Below are positions 43,322 to 52,255 of a stretch of 64,000 nucleotides of DNA, one piece after another. The DNA is taken from positions 1 through 64,000 of the forward strand of contig JBGOEV010000009.1 in the NCBI GenBank assembly GCA_041538025.1, written 5' to 3'. Below the pieces are notes generated by a model. The model saw only the letters and a program-made list of their open reading frames with translations, was not told the origin of the DNA and searched no databases. The stretch is from Thermosaccharophagus gerlachensis. Its GTDB lineage: Bacteria > Armatimonadota > Fervidibacteria > Fervidibacterales > Thermosaccharophagaceae. Every line of letters starts with the position of its first letter. The first letter of the stretch is position 1. The translations under genes were made by a program, and so were the position numbers.

Positions 43322-44215
43322 ATGCGTTTCTTTAAGGGCATGCTGAGCAAGATCAAACAGCTATTCAGGCAAAGGCAAATAAACGAGGAACTATTTTTGG
43401 AACTTGAGGAGACGCTTGTGCTTGCTGATGTCGGTATAACTACGGTGCAGAAGCTCATTTCAAATCTGAAGCAAGCAGTGAAAAGAGGGGAATGCAAAAG
43501 TGGTGATGAAGCGATTGAACTTATAAAGAGGACGCTTATTGAGCTGCTTGACCATTCACCGAAGCACCTTTCATTTGGACCAACACCTCCAGCAGTGTGG
43601 CTTATCGTTGGTGTCAATGGCACTGGCAAAACAATGACAGCAGCGAAACTTGCGTGGCGCTTGAAGCGCAATGGAAAAAAGCCTTTGCTTGTTGCTGCCG
43701 ATACATTCAGGGCAGCTGCAATTGAGCAGTTAAAGATACTCGGGGAGAAAGTCCGAACACCAGTAATAGCACACACAATTGGCGCCGATGCTGCAGCTGT
43801 GGTGTATGACGGCATTGAAGCAGCGAAGGCAAGAGGATATGATGTTGTGCTCGTTGATACAGCTGGCAGGATGCATACCCGTTATAACCTGCTTCAGGAA
43901 CTTCAGAAGATATGGCGTGTTACGGAGCGCCTCCTTGGGCGACCTCCAGATGAGGCATTGCTCGTCCTTGATGCCTCAACTGGTCAAAATGCGGTAGTGC
44001 AGGCTGCTACATTCTCATCAGCAATACCGATAACTGGTATTGTGCTCACAAAACTTGACGGGACAGCTAAAGGTGGTGTCATCGTCTCAATAAAAGACCA
44101 ACTGAACTTGCCTATAAAGCTCGTTGGGACTGGTGAAGGGCTTGATGATATTGAAGATTTTGACCCTGCCGAATTTGTTGAAGGTCTCTTTGAAGATGTT
44201 GGTGAGCAACGATAA
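43322..44215 (+). CDS. ftsY: Signal-recognition-particle receptor FtsY
   Basis: FtsY docks SRP-ribosome complexes at the inner membrane. The 297-residue protein contains a compact N domain (about 1-85) and the G domain: GVNGTGKTMTAAKLA (P-loop), DTFRAAAIEQL, DTAGRM, LVLDASTGQNA, and TKLDGTAKGG. The acidic A domain of E. coli FtsY is absent, as in many bacteria. ATG 43322 with GAGGTGA upstream fixes the start; the frame is open 150 nt further but that part is not FtsY-like and includes the inverted repeat. Confidence 0.97.
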   Translation: MRFFKGMLSKIKQLFRQRQINEELFLELEETLVLADVGITTVQKLISNLKQAVKRGECKSGDEAIELIKRTLIELLDHSPKHLSFGPTPPAVWLIVGVNGTGKTMTAAKLAWRLKRNGKKPLLVAADTFRAAAIEQLKILGEKVRTPVIAHTIGADAAAVVYDGIEAAKARGYDVVLVDTAGRMHTRYNLLQELQKIWRVTERLLGRPPDEALLVLDASTGQNAVVQAATFSSAIPITGIVLTKLDGTAKGGVIVSIKDQLNLPIKLVGTGEGLDDIEDFDPAEFVEGLFEDVGEQR

Positions 44216-44311
44216 CCTTTGTCCACGGAAGTGCGCTATGATAATCTAATGTAATCTTTGATGCGATCACACCGAAATGGACGGATTGAAGCAAGCGAGT
44301 TGAGATAAGCT

Positions 44312-44881
44312 ATGAGCCAAAGACAGTTTGAGAAAAAGCATAATAGGTCAGTATTGAGTGCGGAAGTTCTTGTGCTTAATCACAACTATGAGCCACTCAA
44401 TTTAACGAGCGTGCGCCGAGCAATTGTGCTTGTGCTGAAGGGGAAAGCTGAAATAATCAAGCATAACAGCCAATTGATACGCTACCCGAGCGGAAAGATG
44501 GAGGCACCAAGTGTCGTTCGTCTTTACCATTATGCAAGGCGTCCACCTGTGCATGTGAAGCTAAGTAAGCGCAGCATATTAGCGCGTGATAATTACACCT
44601 GTCAGTATTGTGGATACAGTGGACCGGGGTTGACCGTTGATCACGTAGTGCCTAAGGAAAGGGGTGGACTCACTGACTGGGAAAACCTTGTATGTTGTTG
44701 TGTGAAATGCAATTCAAAGAAAGGTAACAGGACGCCAGAGGAAGCAAACATGCGTCTTCTAAAGAAACCCCGTCGCCCTGCATATATACCGCATATGGGC
44801 TACTCTAAGCTCATAGCTGCCCTCAGACACGAAGAATGGCATGAATTTCTCATGCCGTTCGTGCGCGAAGTGAAGCGGTGA
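44312..44881 (+). CDS. HNH endonuclease family protein
   Basis: The 189-residue protein has an N-terminal segment VLVLNHNYEPLNLTSVRRAIVLVLKGKAE, conserved in bacterial HNH proteins of this type. The HNH core follows: NYTCQYCGY...TVDHVVPKERGG...NLVCCCVKCNSKKGNRTPEEA, with two CxxC pairs and the catalytic HxV..RxxGG..W.N layout. Such housekeeping-like HNH proteins occur in cyanobacteria, Thermus and others; their role is unsettled, and they are not restriction enzymes by context here. The start codon at 44312 has a weak ribosome binding site. Confidence 0.88.
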   Translation: MSQRQFEKKHNRSVLSAEVLVLNHNYEPLNLTSVRRAIVLVLKGKAEIIKHNSQLIRYPSGKMEAPSVVRLYHYARRPPVHVKLSKRSILARDNYTCQYCGYSGPGLTVDHVVPKERGGLTDWENLVCCCVKCNSKKGNRTPEEANMRLLKKPRRPAYIPHMGYSKLIAALRHEEWHEFLMPFVREVKR

Positions 44882-44911
44882 CAGCCTCATTCAAATGCTC
44901 TACCTGTTAAC

Positions 44912-45739
44912 CTAAGCACCTTTGTGCTCCATTGCTTGCTCCAGATAGCGGTGAAGCGTTTCAGCATACTGCTTAAGGATAAATTCAGCCTCCCATTGTG
45001 GGTTAATGAACTCACCTGAGAGATGTCCATCAAAATCAATTTCAAGCAGCTTCCTGATGACAAACTCGTGCGATATTTCTCCCTCACCAAGCAAGCATAG
45101 TTTCCATTCATTTCCTTCGCGCTTCACATCGTGTATATGACAGTGCCTAACATACTGGCTAACATTTTCAAAGGCTTCTTCAAGCGTCTCACCATGCGTA
45201 TATGGATGTTGAACATCCCACAGGATACCCACATGCTTGTGTGAGACAAGTTTAATCACATCAACAGCATCCCTTGAACGGCTAAAAGCATCGTGCGTCT
45301 CAAGGAGCACATACACATCCATTGGTTGCGCGAATTCACCAAGCTCACGTAGCGAATCAGCGATGTATTTCTTTGCCTCATCCATTGAAACACCTTCAGG
45401 GATGGCTCCTCCAAAGACACGGACATTTTTACATCCAAGTGTTGATGCAAGCTCTATGTGCAACTTGGCTCGTTCAATCATCCTTTTGCGCTCCTCAGGA
45501 TCTGCCTGCGAGAAGAAGCAAGAACTCGCCACAGCGCTAACCTCAATTCCGTTGTCATCAAAAAGCTTCTTCGCCTCCTCAAGGGTGCTCTTATCTGTCT
45601 CTGGTTCAATGCCGTGGGCGTGTCCAACTTCCGTGCGTATCTCAACACCGTGATAGCCATAGCGTTTTGCTACATTGACTATTCTCTCCAGCGTCCAATC
45701 GGGACATACCCAAGTCATAAAACTGAATTTGATCGCCAT
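44912..45739 (-). CDS. Sugar phosphate isomerase/epimerase (xylose-isomerase-like TIM barrel)
   Basis: The 275-residue protein matches the AP-endonuclease-2/xylose-isomerase-like barrel. It has YGYHGVEIRT, VRVFGG, VLLETHDA (metal-binding Glu), LWDVQHPY (Asp/His), HIHDVK, and the last metal Glu in LSGEFINP. This metal-dependent family acts on sugars or inositol derivatives; the substrate is unknown. GGAGGTGGAGGG precedes the ATG. The gene stands alone on minus between the HNH gene (convergent) and the cyclophilin-like gene (divergent). Confidence 0.88.
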   Translation of the reverse strand: MAIKFSFMTWVCPDWTLERIVNVAKRYGYHGVEIRTEVGHAHGIEPETDKSTLEEAKKLFDDNGIEVSAVASSCFFSQADPEERKRMIERAKLHIELASTLGCKNVRVFGGAIPEGVSMDEAKKYIADSLRELGEFAQPMDVYVLLETHDAFSRSRDAVDVIKLVSHKHVGILWDVQHPYTHGETLEEAFENVSQYVRHCHIHDVKREGNEWKLCLLGEGEISHEFVIRKLLEIDFDGHLSGEFINPQWEAEFILKQYAETLHRYLEQAMEHKGA

Positions 45740-45892
45740 ACACCCTCCACCTCCTTAACGCAACTACGCTTGTCATGTAGGCAAGATAAATTGTGGCATC
45801 ATTTGGCTCTCTGGAACACACTCGTTGTTTGATGTAACACAAGCTCGCGCAACACTAAGTGCAGTAACATTCAAAATCGGGGGTGAGCTACG

Positions 45893-46267
45893 ATGAAGAG
45901 GCTCATAAGGATCACGGCAGGCAGCGTAAGCGTTGAGGCTGAGTTGAATGAGAGCAAGACTGCAAACAAGATATGGGAAGCGTTGCCAATAACTGGCAAG
46001 GCGAACCGCTGGGGCGACGAAATTTACTTCACTATACCAGTGCAGTGCGAAGATGAAGACCCTAAGGAAGTTGTAGAAGTTGGTGACTTAGGATACTGGC
46101 GTCCCGGAAGCGCATTCTGTATTTTCTTCGGCAAGACGCCTGTGAGCAAGGGAGACGAGATTCGCCCTGCAAGCCCTGTGAATGTGTTCGGGAAAGTCAT
46201 AGGTGATGCGACAGTTCTAAGGAAGGTAAAAGACTACGACGATATCAAAGTTGAGCGCGTTGAATGA
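45893..46267 (+). CDS. Cyclophilin-like (TM1367-type) protein
   Basis: The 124-residue beta-barrel protein matches the cyclophilin-like family (TM1367). It has ITAGSVSVEAELNESKTA, RWGDEIYFTIPV, VVEVGDLGYWRPGSAFCIFFGKTPVS, and NVFGKVIGDA. Structure is cyclophilin-like, but prolyl isomerase activity has not been shown for the family. GGGGGTGAG precedes the ATG. It is likely the first gene of the run into lptF/G and lptD, though the 39-nt gap does not prove co-transcription. Confidence 0.85.
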   Translation: MKRLIRITAGSVSVEAELNESKTANKIWEALPITGKANRWGDEIYFTIPVQCEDEDPKEVVEVGDLGYWRPGSAFCIFFGKTPVSKGDEIRPASPVNVFGKVIGDATVLRKVKDYDDIKVERVE

Positions 46268-46306
46268 GATTCAGAGAACACCCTATTATTCAGGCAGGTT
46301 GTAGAG

Positions 46307-47443
46307 GTGAAGCTTTTGAGCAGTTTGAAGAGTTTGATTAGGAAGGTGGTGTTGTTTATCCCCTTTGCGACGCATGCCGATAGGTATTTTCTTCGTGAGA
46401 TGCTCATGCCGTTCATTGCAGGGCTACTCATCTTTGTTACGATATTGACGGGGCACATGCTTTATTGGGCTTTGGACAAAATCATCAACCAGAATGTGCC
46501 AGCAAAAGATTTACTGCTAATGATGCTTTACAGATTGCCATCCGTGCTTGTCCTTTCCCTCCCGATAGCCATGATCATTTCCACTTCAATTGCGCTCACG
46601 AGGCTCGGTCGTGAAGGGGAGCTCACAGCGTTCAAGTTAAGTGGTGTAAATGGCATGCGCTTAGCATACCCGTTTTTAGTTGTGTCTGTGTTGGTTAGCT
46701 TCGTTGACTTGTGGATAAACGACCGTGTTGCACCTGAGGCGAACCACCGCGCCGAAAACATACTGCGAAGGCTTCTGTTAAGCTACTCAATACCGTTCAT
46801 TGAAGAGAACCGTTTCCTCAGGCTGTCAAACAAGTATTTCGTTTACGTGAGGCGTGTTGAGCCAGCAGCAAAGATGCTTTACGGCGTTATGATTTACGAG
46901 TTTGAGCCGTCTATTGGTTCATTCCCAAGGGTATACATTGCGAAGAGCGCATCACATGAAGATGGAACATGGTGGTTTAGGGATGTCGTCATACACCAGT
47001 ATGATGAGCAAGGACATCAAGTGGCTGAAATGTTTACAGAGCGCATAACCCTCAACATCAAAGAGAACATTGAAGCTTTCATTACAGCTGCAAAAACGCC
47101 GATTGAAATGTCTTCTCAGGAATTGAAACAGCAAATTGAGATGCTTGATAAAAGTGGCATAGATGTGCATGCGATGAAAATTGATTACCACTTCAAGTTT
47201 TCTTTGCCCGCAGCGTGTTTTATCATGACGCTTTGGGCTGCCCCTTTGAGCATGAGGTTCTCACGTAGTGGCACATACGCAGGCATGCTCATAGCAATCC
47301 TTGCTATATTCCTCTACCAAGGCTTTATGGGATGGTCAAGAGCAATTGGCATCAAGTATCATTTGTCACCATTCCTGTCTGCATGGTCACAGAACTTTTT
47401 CTTCGGTCTGATGGGAATAGCCATGTTGCTGAAGGAACGGTGA
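46307..47443 (+). CDS. LptF/LptG-family lipopolysaccharide export permease
   Basis: This is a 378-residue inner-membrane protein with three N-terminal helices (about 35-60, 77-97, 120-140), a periplasmic beta-jellyroll middle (about 145-285) and three C-terminal helices, the last ending near the stop. DRYFLREMLMPFIAG, ALTRLGREGELTAFKLSG (coupling helix to LptB) and MSSQEL are typical. Two such subunits normally pair with LptB; only one is here. The start codon is uncertain: GTG 46307 has a weak site, and TTG 46316 after GAGGTGAAGC is possible. It is 5 nt upstream of lptD. Confidence 0.93.
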   Translation: MKLLSSLKSLIRKVVLFIPFATHADRYFLREMLMPFIAGLLIFVTILTGHMLYWALDKIINQNVPAKDLLLMMLYRLPSVLVLSLPIAMIISTSIALTRLGREGELTAFKLSGVNGMRLAYPFLVVSVLVSFVDLWINDRVAPEANHRAENILRRLLLSYSIPFIEENRFLRLSNKYFVYVRRVEPAAKMLYGVMIYEFEPSIGSFPRVYIAKSASHEDGTWWFRDVVIHQYDEQGHQVAEMFTERITLNIKENIEAFITAAKTPIEMSSQELKQQIEMLDKSGIDVHAMKIDYHFKFSLPAACFIMTLWAAPLSMRFSRSGTYAGMLIAILAIFLYQGFMGWSRAIGIKYHLSPFLSAWSQNFFFGLMGIAMLLKER

Positions 47444-47448
47444 ATAAG

Positions 47449-49938
47449 ATGAGCATAAAAACAAACAAGGCTTTGCATTTCCCCAAAACAGCACTACCCC
47501 TTCTGGCTGTATTGTTGGTGATGCTTACCCATCAAAGGGCTGTATTGGCGGAAAGGAAATATGGTGAGCAAGCTTTTGAGGAAGTGCAAGCAAACGCAAC
47601 ATTGCAAGCTGAGCAAGATGCGGAGCAAGAGGATGTGATCCAGCATGAAGCGGTTGGAACTCCCAAAACTCCCGAAGTGAGTGAAGGCAAAGCAATTGAA
47701 GTTCTCAGCCAGAGCGCTAAGCTCATAATGCAGCGCCATGGCGATGAGTGGTTAATGCGAGCAAGCGGAGGCAATGTCGAAATTAAAACGAGGGATTTAA
47801 TAGCTTATGCGAGCAACCTGCAATACAACCCGAAAGAAGGCGTGGTGCGTTTCCTACCACCAGTTGAAGGCAGAGCAACAAACTTAAGCTTTCGTGTTGG
47901 GAGTTTGAGTTACTACATTAAAGAGGGGCGCTGGGAACTCAAAGACGGAAGAATGAAAGTAGAACCGTCTTTCTTTGCCCAAGGTGTTGTTGAACCGCTT
48001 TATCTACGAGCAACAAATGCCGAGGGAAGCCAAAATAAAGCATACCTCAAGGCATCCCTTTTCACATCCTGCGATAAAGAGCTACCGCATTGGAGCTTGC
48101 GTGCCGAAACGATGGATATAATCGCCAACGATAAAGTCATCGCGAGGGATGTTGGTATATACCTTGGCAGTAGGAAGCTATTCACATTGCCGACATTGGT
48201 TATCTCAATCAAGCCAAGGAGAAGACGCACAACATTTATGCCAGATGTGGGGCGAAATGAGATTGAAGGCTGGTTTATCAAATATGCACACACTTACATG
48301 GCAGATGAACGCTCAACAGGCATAGCAAGGTTTGACTGGGCTGAAAAGAGAGGCTTAGGTTTAGGCATTGAACAAGATTACACCTTGAAAGCTATGACAG
48401 GTGCAGTTGCCCTTTACTGGCTGAGGGACAGAAACAAAGGGACAGAATTGAACTGGAGCATAAGGCACTCCCATCGCTTCTCAAAATCGCTACTTATGAA
48501 CCTACAAAGCGAGGTGCGCTCAAACAGCGCCTATTTTATCAGGCGTGCAAGGTCAAGCTCCCTTAGCGCATCGCTTCAGTGGAACAGGACAAACATGCAA
48601 ACAACGCTTGATCTACGTCGTTTAAGTTACTCTGGGTATGGTGAAACAAATGACACATCTATTTTGCTGCGCAGCTCCCTACGAAGGGATAAGTGGGATG
48701 TGAGACTGCAAAGCACATACCGCAGGTTTGAAAGCAGTTACTTCGGCATCGGTGCAATTAAGGCTCCGGATGAAGAATTGCAACATAGGTTTGAAGTCCG
48801 CCGAGATGGCACGCTCACCACTTGGAGTTTGATATATGAGCAAAGGATTGATTTGGATAAGGCAAGAAACACAGCTGACACATACTTTGGTTTGGAACGC
48901 CTGCCGGAAATCACTTTTAATCTCCGTTTGCATCGCTCACAAAAGAAACTACTTCCACTCACCTTCTCTACATCCATAGGCAAATTCGCCGAGTATCCAG
49001 CGAGGGTGAGGAGAGCTCGCCTTGCCTTTTCATCAGATATTGGGCAAACGCAAATTAGGTTATCACACCGAGCAAACATAATGTTGACTGGGCGTTTTGA
49101 GCAATGCTTTTACGATGATGCCACCGCCCAATACACATATGGCATGCTGACGCAGGTTGATTGGAACATCGGAAAACGCAGCAGGTTATTGATTGGATAC
49201 CAGTTGCAAAAACAACATGGATGGACGCCTTTCAGGTTTGACATACGCCCACCGTATGAATCCGCAGATTTGCAACTCTATCTGGAGCCATCTGAAAGAT
49301 TTCAAGCATCGCTTACGACCGGGTTGGATATACAGAACAACATCTTCAGAGACATTACGGCAAACATGCAATGGCATATGCTTAGTGGTCTTTGGTTAGC
49401 TGTATCAAGTGGCTATGATATTGAAAGGGGCAGGATGAGAGATGTCATAAGTTGGGTTGCGATAGGTCTTCCGGGGAAAGTGCTTTCAAAAAGCACACAA
49501 AGAGGATACCCCGCAAGTGCACTACCCTATTACGGTTATGGCTCGTTCTACATACCATCTTACATGGCTTATTCGCAATCGCAATTAAAAGAGGAGCTTG
49601 ATTTACCACCTTGGGGGATCATGCTTAACTTGAGTTCTCGTTACAGCACGGTTGAGAAAAAACTCGCGCTCATCCGTTCCTTCGTTGACTGGAGAATTGG
49701 GAAAGCATGGAGATTACAACTGCTTGCCAGCTACAACGGCATGATGAGGCGCATGGACTATGTTCAAACAAGGCTTACAAGAGATTTGCATTGTTACGAA
49801 GTTTCCTTGACTTACAATTCACTCACAAGGGAGTGGCGCGTTGAATTCAACCTTAAAGCGTTCCCTACATTTAGGCAATTCTTCGGAACGAGTGACCGTT
49901 CACAGCTGCTTGATACAAGCGTTGGTCAGTTGTTCTAA
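47449..49938 (+). CDS. lptD: LptD-like outer-membrane LPS-assembly protein
   Basis: This protein of about 829 residues begins with a signal peptide (ALPLLAVLLVMLTH..AVLA). An acidic linker and an OstA/LptA-like jellyroll domain (about 80-190) follow, with LKASLFTSCD, then the LptD signature (WSLRAETMDIIANDKVIARDVGIYLG, LFTLPTLVISI). A long barrel of alternating strands comes next. It ends with short aromatic strands (LKAFPTF, GQLF). Together with LptF/G it inserts lipopolysaccharide or a similar glycolipid into the outer membrane, good evidence for a diderm cell. It starts 5 nt after lptF/G; the frame upstream of 47449 overlaps that gene and is not used. Confidence 0.88.
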   Translation: MSIKTNKALHFPKTALPLLAVLLVMLTHQRAVLAERKYGEQAFEEVQANATLQAEQDAEQEDVIQHEAVGTPKTPEVSEGKAIEVLSQSAKLIMQRHGDEWLMRASGGNVEIKTRDLIAYASNLQYNPKEGVVRFLPPVEGRATNLSFRVGSLSYYIKEGRWELKDGRMKVEPSFFAQGVVEPLYLRATNAEGSQNKAYLKASLFTSCDKELPHWSLRAETMDIIANDKVIARDVGIYLGSRKLFTLPTLVISIKPRRRRTTFMPDVGRNEIEGWFIKYAHTYMADERSTGIARFDWAEKRGLGLGIEQDYTLKAMTGAVALYWLRDRNKGTELNWSIRHSHRFSKSLLMNLQSEVRSNSAYFIRRARSSSLSASLQWNRTNMQTTLDLRRLSYSGYGETNDTSILLRSSLRRDKWDVRLQSTYRRFESSYFGIGAIKAPDEELQHRFEVRRDGTLTTWSLIYEQRIDLDKARNTADTYFGLERLPEITFNLRLHRSQKKLLPLTFSTSIGKFAEYPARVRRARLAFSSDIGQTQIRLSHRANIMLTGRFEQCFYDDATAQYTYGMLTQVDWNIGKRSRLLIGYQLQKQHGWTPFRFDIRPPYESADLQLYLEPSERFQASLTTGLDIQNNIFRDITANMQWHMLSGLWLAVSSGYDIERGRMRDVISWVAIGLPGKVLSKSTQRGYPASALPYYGYGSFYIPSYMAYSQSQLKEELDLPPWGIMLNLSSRYSTVEKKLALIRSFVDWRIGKAWRLQLLASYNGMMRRMDYVQTRLTRDLHCYEVSLTYNSLTREWRVEFNLKAFPTFRQFFGTSDRSQLLDTSVGQLF

Positions 49939-49957
49939 TAGAGGGAGCACCTTCAAC

Positions 49958-49986
49958 TTGCGTGTGGGATGATAACAAGCTATACT
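49958..49986 (+). promoter_or_regulatory. Promoter upstream of the ECF sigma gene
   Basis: TTGCGT (49958-49963) and TATACT (49981-49986) are separated by 17 nt. The predicted start of transcription is near 49993, giving a leader of about 115 nt to the sigma factor gene. Confidence 0.6.
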
Positions 49987-50106
49987 AACAAAATGAACGA
50001 ACAGGTGCGAATAAAAAGAAACGCAACGGCTTAAACTAAGATGCGTCTAAAATTGTGAAGGAAACACTCAAAGGAGCAAGTAGCCAAAGGCGGTAGGTGG
50101 TTACAA

Positions 50107-50799
50107 ATGGGACAAAAGCGTGGGAACGGAGGAAGAGTGGCAGCACTTGTAAGTAGGCTTGGATTAGTAAGGAAAACGCAAGAGAGCGTTACATCAATAC
50201 CAGTTAGCGAACAAGAGCTTATCATGCGTTGCAGGGCTGGAGATGAAGAGGCATGGCGTGAGTTCATAGACACATATAAGCACATGGTTTATGGCTTTGC
50301 CTATGATATGCTACGGAACCCAGAAGACGCAGAAGATGTAGCACAGGAAGTTTTCATCAATGCCTTCAGAGCTATAGGGAGCTTCCGAGGCGATGCGCGC
50401 ATCTCAACATGGCTTTACAGGGTGACAAAAAACGCTTGCCTAAACTTCCTTCGCCAGAGAGAAAGGTCAACAGTTACCTCACTTGATGAGCAGGAAGGCA
50501 ACTGGGAGGAGTTGATTGATTTTGAAGATAGCATGCCAACACCTGAGGAAACTGCAATGAATAAAGAATTGCGCGAACTTGTCCGACGCAAGATCGATGA
50601 GCTACCAACAATTTACCGAACTGCCATCATAATGTGCGATATGCATCAACTGAGCTATGATGAAGCAGCACGCATACTTGGTATCCCTGTCGGCACGCTG
50701 AAATCGCAAGTCTCGCGAGCACGGCGGATGCTGAAGGAAAAGTTAGAGAGCTACTTCTTTGAGAAACACTCTGACAACAAAGGGCATAAACAGTCGTGA
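50107..50799 (+). CDS. ECF-type RNA polymerase sigma factor (RpoE-like)
   Basis: The 230-residue protein has an N-terminal extension of about 30 residues. Region 2 follows (VYGFAYDMLRNPEDAEDVAQEVFINAF...ISTWLYRVTKNACLNFLRQR, about 58-118), then region 4 (LPTIYRTAIIMCDMHQLSYDEAARILGIPVGTLKSQVSRAR, about 168-210). Regions 1 and 3 are absent, as in group 4 sigma factors. GTAGGTGG precedes the ATG. The next gene encodes a zinc-finger membrane anti-sigma protein, so this is a conventional sigma/anti-sigma pair, probably responding to envelope or oxidative stress. Confidence 0.95.
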   Translation: MGQKRGNGGRVAALVSRLGLVRKTQESVTSIPVSEQELIMRCRAGDEEAWREFIDTYKHMVYGFAYDMLRNPEDAEDVAQEVFINAFRAIGSFRGDARISTWLYRVTKNACLNFLRQRERSTVTSLDEQEGNWEELIDFEDSMPTPEETAMNKELRELVRRKIDELPTIYRTAIIMCDMHQLSYDEAARILGIPVGTLKSQVSRARRMLKEKLESYFFEKHSDNKGHKQS

Positions 50800-50821
50800 T
50801 AACTTGTGAGGTATGCTGAGA

Positions 50822-52126
50822 ATGGGTAAGAGACAATGCCAAAAATATGTGATGCTTATACCACAGCTCATAGATGGTGAGTTAGACAGGGCTACTGCAG
50901 CGAAGGTTGAGCATCACCTCCGCAATTGCAAAGGTTGCATGAATGAATTTAGGTGGTATCAATGGCTGCATGCAACGCTGCGTTCAATGCCTTACACACC
51001 AGCACCACCTGATTTCACTGAAAGAACTTTGGAGCGCATCAGGCAATTGAAGGCTCATCAAAAGGGTGCTGCCAGAGGTGTTAACATAGGTCACCTTGGT
51101 AGCATGCTGCTTAAACAGCCATACGCAGTAGCTTACACAATGGCTCTCATCGTTGTTGCTATACTCGGGTTAGCTTCCATTAAGACACGAACACCAACGG
51201 ATGTAGTGGAAAGATATACTACGGTTGCTGTTCACGAGAACATTGAGGCGCAAAAGCGTATTAGCATACAGCCTTTGTCATATGCCAGCGCAAAGGGAAG
51301 CGCAATAGAAACTTCGGCTACGAACACTGTGAAAGGAAATGTTCAGCTAACACAAAGAGCGAATAAACAGAAGGCATTGGTAGTCCCGAAGCAACCTGAA
51401 GCTATAGCGTCGCAACCAGCATTGATAAATCCATCGCCTACCAGAATAACCAGTGTTGCAAGAACTGATGTAAGCATTCGTAGTGTTACGAGGGACTTTG
51501 GTAGAGACATTGAAAGCAGTTTCCGTATAGTTGTGCCAAGCACCATGCTTGTGAGTGTAAGGGGAACAACCGTTATAAACAGCGCAGATGCATATCTGGT
51601 TAGGATTGGGCATCTAATGAGTGTTGGGAAGTTGTCTGAGGCAGCGGAACACTTAAGGGAGTTTGCAAAAGTAAACGAGATTGATCCAGCCCTTAGATAT
51701 CGCGCTCTAAGTATGCTTAAATCGTGTTACGAAAGAATGGGCGAATGGCTTATGGCAAAAGCCGTTTTTGAACAGATGTTATCCGAGTTAAGCCATTACA
51801 AGGACATTAAGTCTGCTGAGCAAATCGCAGAAAGGGAGAATGACATGCAGGTTAAGGTTCACACGGTGCTTGAGGATGATACTTATCCCGAAAAACAAAC
51901 ACGCTTAGCATCACTGCCTCCATATGCCCAACCAACAGCCACAAGCAACGCTTTAGCAATGCAATCAAACGCTGTCAAGGCTTTTGCATCTAACGACTCC
52001 TCAAGTCAACTGCGCCAAACTATTTCCATGCTTGAAGAGATACCTCAAGATGAGCCAACTGAGAGGTTATTGAATGAGGACCAAACATTCATTGATGCCC
52101 TCTTCAAGCTCTCCGAGGCTATATAA
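50822..52126 (+). CDS. Membrane anti-sigma factor (zf-HC2)
   Basis: From ATG 50822 (GAGGT 9 nt upstream) the protein has a zinc-finger domain with Cys6, His32, Cys36 and Cys39 (HxxxCxxC), then a membrane helix at about 101-120. A long extracytoplasmic region follows, with Thr/Ala/Ser-rich linkers and a TPR-like segment (KLSEAAEHLREFAKVN...ALRYRALSMLKSCYERM). This is the expected partner of the ECF sigma factor directly upstream. The C-terminal sensor part is not a known family. The architecture matches the protein at 9418, but that one has two fingers and no adjacent sigma gene. Confidence 0.88.
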   Translation: MGKRQCQKYVMLIPQLIDGELDRATAAKVEHHLRNCKGCMNEFRWYQWLHATLRSMPYTPAPPDFTERTLERIRQLKAHQKGAARGVNIGHLGSMLLKQPYAVAYTMALIVVAILGLASIKTRTPTDVVERYTTVAVHENIEAQKRISIQPLSYASAKGSAIETSATNTVKGNVQLTQRANKQKALVVPKQPEAIASQPALINPSPTRITSVARTDVSIRSVTRDFGRDIESSFRIVVPSTMLVSVRGTTVINSADAYLVRIGHLMSVGKLSEAAEHLREFAKVNEIDPALRYRALSMLKSCYERMGEWLMAKAVFEQMLSELSHYKDIKSAEQIAERENDMQVKVHTVLEDDTYPEKQTRLASLPPYAQPTATSNALAMQSNAVKAFASNDSSSQLRQTISMLEEIPQDEPTERLLNEDQTFIDALFKLSEAI

Positions 52127-52255
52127 GGGTGAGGAGCATAGGCATAATTAAAGATGCGTTAAACTAATGATACGAAGATCGCCTCAAAAAGTAGCGCATC
52201 CCCTCGTTGATGAACGGTCAAGTATACGTATTAAAAGCAGGAGGTGAACGAGAAA

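Noticed and set aside
52127..52255. Possible TPP riboswitch upstream of thi4
   Set aside because: No CTGAGA-type core; only a 6-bp inverted repeat (GATGCG/CGCATC) with a loop of about 36 nt, too weak to report.
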